Positions 60,788-64,000 of a stretch of DNA of 64,000 bases are shown one piece after another (position 1 is the first letter of the stretch; each line of letters starts with the position of its first letter). Source of the DNA: Haplosporangium gracile (taxonomy: Eukaryota > Mortierellomycota > Mortierellomycetes > Mortierellales > Mortierellaceae); the NCBI GenBank assembly GCA_015499985.1, contig JAAAUF010000057.1:1-64000 (forward strand), in the 5' to 3' direction. The position numbers were made by a program, and so were the translations under genes. A model generated the notes under the pieces. That model had not been told where the DNA came from. It saw only the letters and a program-made list of their open reading frames with translations, and searched no databases.

Positions 60788-63150
60788 ATGACCATGAATT
60801 TGATCGGCGCATCCATCTGTGATGAAGAACTCATTGTCCAGGGCGAGGCAAGAGACATTCAGCTCCCAAACACAGAACATGTCTCCCAGATCTCCGTCGA
60901 CGTAAGTGAAAAAAACTTTTGTAGTCTCTACTACGATACTAATACCCAATTAGTCTGCCCGATCGCCTTGCAGATACCCTACTGGTTACTTCCGCATGGA
61001 TCGGCTCTTGTTCACCCACCTGCTTCCCGTGCTGGAAGAACCGTTCTGAATCGGGCTGACGATCCAGTCAGCACAAAGTAATAGTTCGAACCATTGGCTA
61101 ACTTAGTTGCATCCTTTGTTATCTGCACTATGACTGTTGTTATTTTTCTCAGGTCGGCGGATCACTTGCCAAAGTCGTTTACTTTTCTCGTATACCCGGC
61201 ACAAAGGGCGGTCGCCTGAACTTTCGCAAGTTTGAGACGGAAAAGATCGACGAATGCATTGCCTTCATCAGCCGGCTGCTGGAGGAATCAAGGGCGAGCA
61301 GACCCGGACACGAGTTTGTCATCAAGGCCACAGGAGGAGGAGCACACCTGTACTATGAGCAACTTAGGGATACTCTCAAAGTCAATATTCAGCGCGAGGA
61401 CGAGATGGAGTGCTTGATCACAGGTGCGTTTGTGTAAACCGAAGAGTCCAATTGCTTATTCATTGTTATGTGCCCGTTATTGTGTTTCCATTCGCTGTTT
61501 GTGGGTGTCAGGCCGCTTGTAGCTGTTCATATTGTTGAGGTCGACCTAGCCGTTTTTAACCCTGTTGTCTTTTGCATCGTTTAATTCTGGAAGGTCTCAA
61601 CTTTCTGATCACCGAAATCCCCTTCGAGGTCTTCACCTACAGCGAGACTGACCCAATGTGTTTCGAAGAAACCCCTGAGGACCCTTTCCCATACATGGTA
61701 CGTTTTACAAACAAATTACAGTCGACAGGCATTATTTCTTCCTGTCGGGTGATGGCATGCGCAGTTTCGTGCTGGTGTGAACGAACCAATCTCAACAATA
61801 ATTCACGCGCTTCTTAACGCTTTCTTCCTTGTCTTTTATTTTTGAATCGTTAGCTTGTTAACATTGGATCAGGAGTCAGGTACTACCAATACTATAGCCC
61901 TTATCTCAACTGGATTATACGATGAAGACGCCATCTTGGACAGAATCTGTAGAGACTACCTTCTGCTTAGCGTTTCCTTTGAGCACGGATCTGATCGTTG
62001 GTCACCTCTCGTTGTTTTTAATCGCAATTTTAGCATCTTGAAAGTGACAAGCGCCACAACTTTCGAGCGAATCAGCGGAACATCCGTAAGTGATCTTGAC
62101 ATACAAAGACATAATATAAGAATAGTGAAAAAGACAAGATCATGTATTGATCACTTTGTTTTACATTTGGCTTATTATTTGAGCAGTTAGGAGGAGGAAC
62201 TCTTTGGGGACTACTTTCACTGTTGACAGGCGCAAAGACATTTGACGGTATGGCGTTCAACTCTCTACTCTTACAAACACCTTTTCAACTACACACCTAC
62301 ATGGATACATTACTAAATTACTAAGCAAACTTTTTTGCATTAGAAATGTTGGAAGCAAGCCAGGAAGGAGACAACAGGAACGTTGATATGTTGGTCGGAG
62401 ATATCTATGGCAGCGACTACTCCAAAGTAGGACTTAAATCAACTACAATCGCTTCCTCTATGGGCAAGGTCTTCAAGAAGAACGTCGATAAGCGCCAATT
62501 CAAGCCCGAAGACATCTCTAGGTCGCTTCTGTACATGGTTAGGTAAGAAAGAAACACACAACCCTGTCGCATATTAGTCTCTTCGTGATATGTCATGGAC
62601 ATGGTTGGCTGGTTAGCTGGCTGATAAAGAAAACATGCGCATTGAATCTGTTGCTAATAAAACTTTCATCCCTGTCAATTGTTTAGTAACAACATTGGAC
62701 AGATTGCGTACCTGAATGCCAAAGCGCACGGACTGAGCAAAATCTATTTCGGAGGATGCTTCATCCGAGGTAAGGCATTCTTCTGTATCAAGTTGCGCGC
62801 ACCGAAGGCGCATCTTTAAAATAAGGAACCATTATGCTCACCTGCATCCATTTTTTGTGTGCTTTCTTGCGTCGCATTGTATCATAGGTCACCCAATTAC
62901 CATGAACACATTGTCATACGCCATCAACTTTTGGTCCAAGGGGGCAATCAAGGCCCTCTTCCTTCGTCACGAAGGATACCTTGGTGCTGTGGGCGCATTC
63001 ATGAAGCACCGCAGTTCCCGACGCAACTCGCGGTCATTCACCCTCTCTGAGCAATTGGCTCAAAAGCTGGCCGATCCAGATATGGCCGATCTCGAAGTAA
63101 CTCTTGCACAAGATACCTTAGATGTAGTTGCCGATGAAGAGTCTGATTAA
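60788..63150 (+). CDS. CAB1: Pantothenate kinase (type II), multi-exon
   Basis: Makes 4-phosphopantothenate from pantothenate and ATP, the first and usually rate-limiting step of coenzyme A synthesis. Multi-exon. [19 protein letters not shown] (start 60788) leads into the ATP-binding glycine motif [14 protein letters not shown], the conserved LNFRKFET and [15 protein letters not shown], then [28 protein letters not shown], the [19 protein letters not shown] motif near the active site, [78 protein letters not shown]. The C-terminus ([10 protein letters not shown]...VADEESD) is disordered. The length of about 390 residues fits fungal PanK; no mitochondrial signal is evident. The next gene starts only 188 bp downstream of the TAA. 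Confidence 0.95.
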
Positions 63151-63338
63151 ATCTCCCTTTTGTACATTAGTCTCAATGCACGCATTGAACACGACGCTCG
63201 CAATGTTCCTGGGAATGATCACGTGCAAAAGTCATGAACTAAAAAAGGTTGAAATTTGAAGGCGTCTTTTTTCTGCTTCATACTTTTCTCCTTACAATAC
63301 TTACGCTTCAACCCACGCCGAAGTGAATTCCGCATAGA

Positions 63339-64000
63339 ATGAGAAGAGACGTCCGCATCCTTCTCCTCGGTGATGGTACAGTCAACCGGCGCTTCAATCG
63401 GGGCGCATGGACTCAGGACACAGACACACCCTTCAACGTCTGACGACAACTTTTGTTCCGTTCCTTACATTCCCTCCCTCTTTTATATGTTCATGTAGAT
63501 GGTGTCGGAAAAAGCACCCTGATCACCAGCCTCATCAAAGAGTCCTTTGTAGCCAACGTAAGCATGAAATTCAAGGCAGAAACAAAAGGACGGGATGCTA
63601 CAGCGACAATAATAGAATTACTTCAAACTTGCCAAGACTCATGGTGTTGCTGTATTATTTGCATGGTCGTTAATAGGTCCAACATGTTATCCCAGAGGTG
63701 ACAATCCCACCTGAGGTCACTCCAGACAATGTGACTACCCACATTGTGGATACATCAAGTACATACTTTTTATTCATCTTTTTTTTTTTTTTTTTTTTTG
63801 TTTAAGTACGCCTTTGATGCATGGGCAAAACCCCAAAAAATATATGGACCGCTGGCTGACTAACAGACATTGCATTTCTTGATAATCTCATTAGCCAGAG
63901 CAGAGTACAGGGACACATTGGAAACAGAGATCAGGAAGGCCCATGTTATCTGTATCGTGTACGCCATCGACGAGCCAGCAACATTCAATCGACTCAGCGG
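63339..64000 (+). CDS. GEM1: Miro/Gem1 mitochondrial Rho GTPase, 5' part (truncated by window)
   Basis: The N-terminal GTPase of the Miro family, which sits on the outer mitochondrial membrane and controls mitochondrial movement and ER contacts. Exons read MRRDVRILLLGD (start 63339, end 63375), DGVGKSTLITSLIKESFVAN (P-loop GVGKST), VQHVIPEVTIPPEVTPDNVTTHIVDTS and TRAEYRDTLETEIRKAHVICIVYAIDEPATFNRLS, up to the last base. These match the Miro start (KDVRILLVGE..VGKTSLI, EITIPADVTPE, THIVDYS, ANVICIVYAV). The EF-hands, second GTPase and C-terminal anchor must lie beyond the window. A T-run intron (63783-63799) is followed by a normal CATTAG acceptor. Confidence 0.93.

Overview
The window is nuclear DNA of a filamentous fungus. 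Genes carry many short GT-AG introns, lie on both strands, and encode a core eukaryotic set (polyubiquitin, exportin-7, eIF3k, Sec12, Hse1, Miro, pantothenate kinase). Several genes that budding yeast lacks (LAMTOR3, exportin-7, a YABBY-like HMG protein), plus the style of the two mobile-element families, fit an early-diverging fungus, most likely Mortierellomycotina. The lineage is inferred from gene content, not from a marker. Two runs of 10 N (22252-22261 and 40877-40886) are assembly gaps.

Layout. 1-7 kb: a two-unit polyubiquitin gene faces an exportin-7 gene tail to tail. 7.5-10.5 kb: an uncharacterised multi-exon gene. 10.7-14.6 kb: a Crypton DNA transposon (tyrosine recombinase plus GCR1_C-type DNA-binding domain) on the minus strand. 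15.8-24.7 kb: a small unknown protein, a tiny YABBY-like HMG protein, a monocarboxylate-type MFS transporter and a G1 cyclin with a poly-Gln tail. 24.7-32.2 kb: 7.5 kb almost without genes, strongly purine-biased on the plus strand. 32.2-44.4 kb: a Ser/Thr-rich membrane-anchored protein, eIF3k, a putative eIF4E-binding protein, gankyrin/Nas6, a Pho80-like cyclin with two introns over 1 kb, and ATP synthase subunit j. 44.6-48.1 kb: a decayed gene that joins an XPG/FEN1-like nuclease to a Fanzor/TnpB-like RuvC nuclease. 48.5-64 kb: a dense housekeeping block with a hypothetical gene, HSE1, a CCR4/Angel-type nuclease, SEC12, LAMTOR3, pantothenate kinase and the 5' part of Miro (cut by the window end).

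The most unusual item is the 44.6-48.1 kb pseudogene. Read across frames on the minus strand, it shows in order XPG acidic motifs (EAD, DSD), a basic linker, RuvC-I (AIDLGKE), RuvC-II (GLGE), a CPxC...CxxC zinc ribbon and RuvC-III (HRD). That is the layout of an RNA-guided TnpB/Fanzor nuclease with an extra nuclease domain in front. The copy here is dead (several frameshifts and stop codons), so it is best used as a pointer to intact relatives.

The functional themes are vesicle traffic and endosome/lysosome signalling (Sec12, Hse1, LAMTOR3), proteostasis (polyubiquitin, gankyrin), translation control (eIF3k, eIF4E-binding protein) and the cell cycle (two cyclins). The neighbours do not form an evident pathway cluster.
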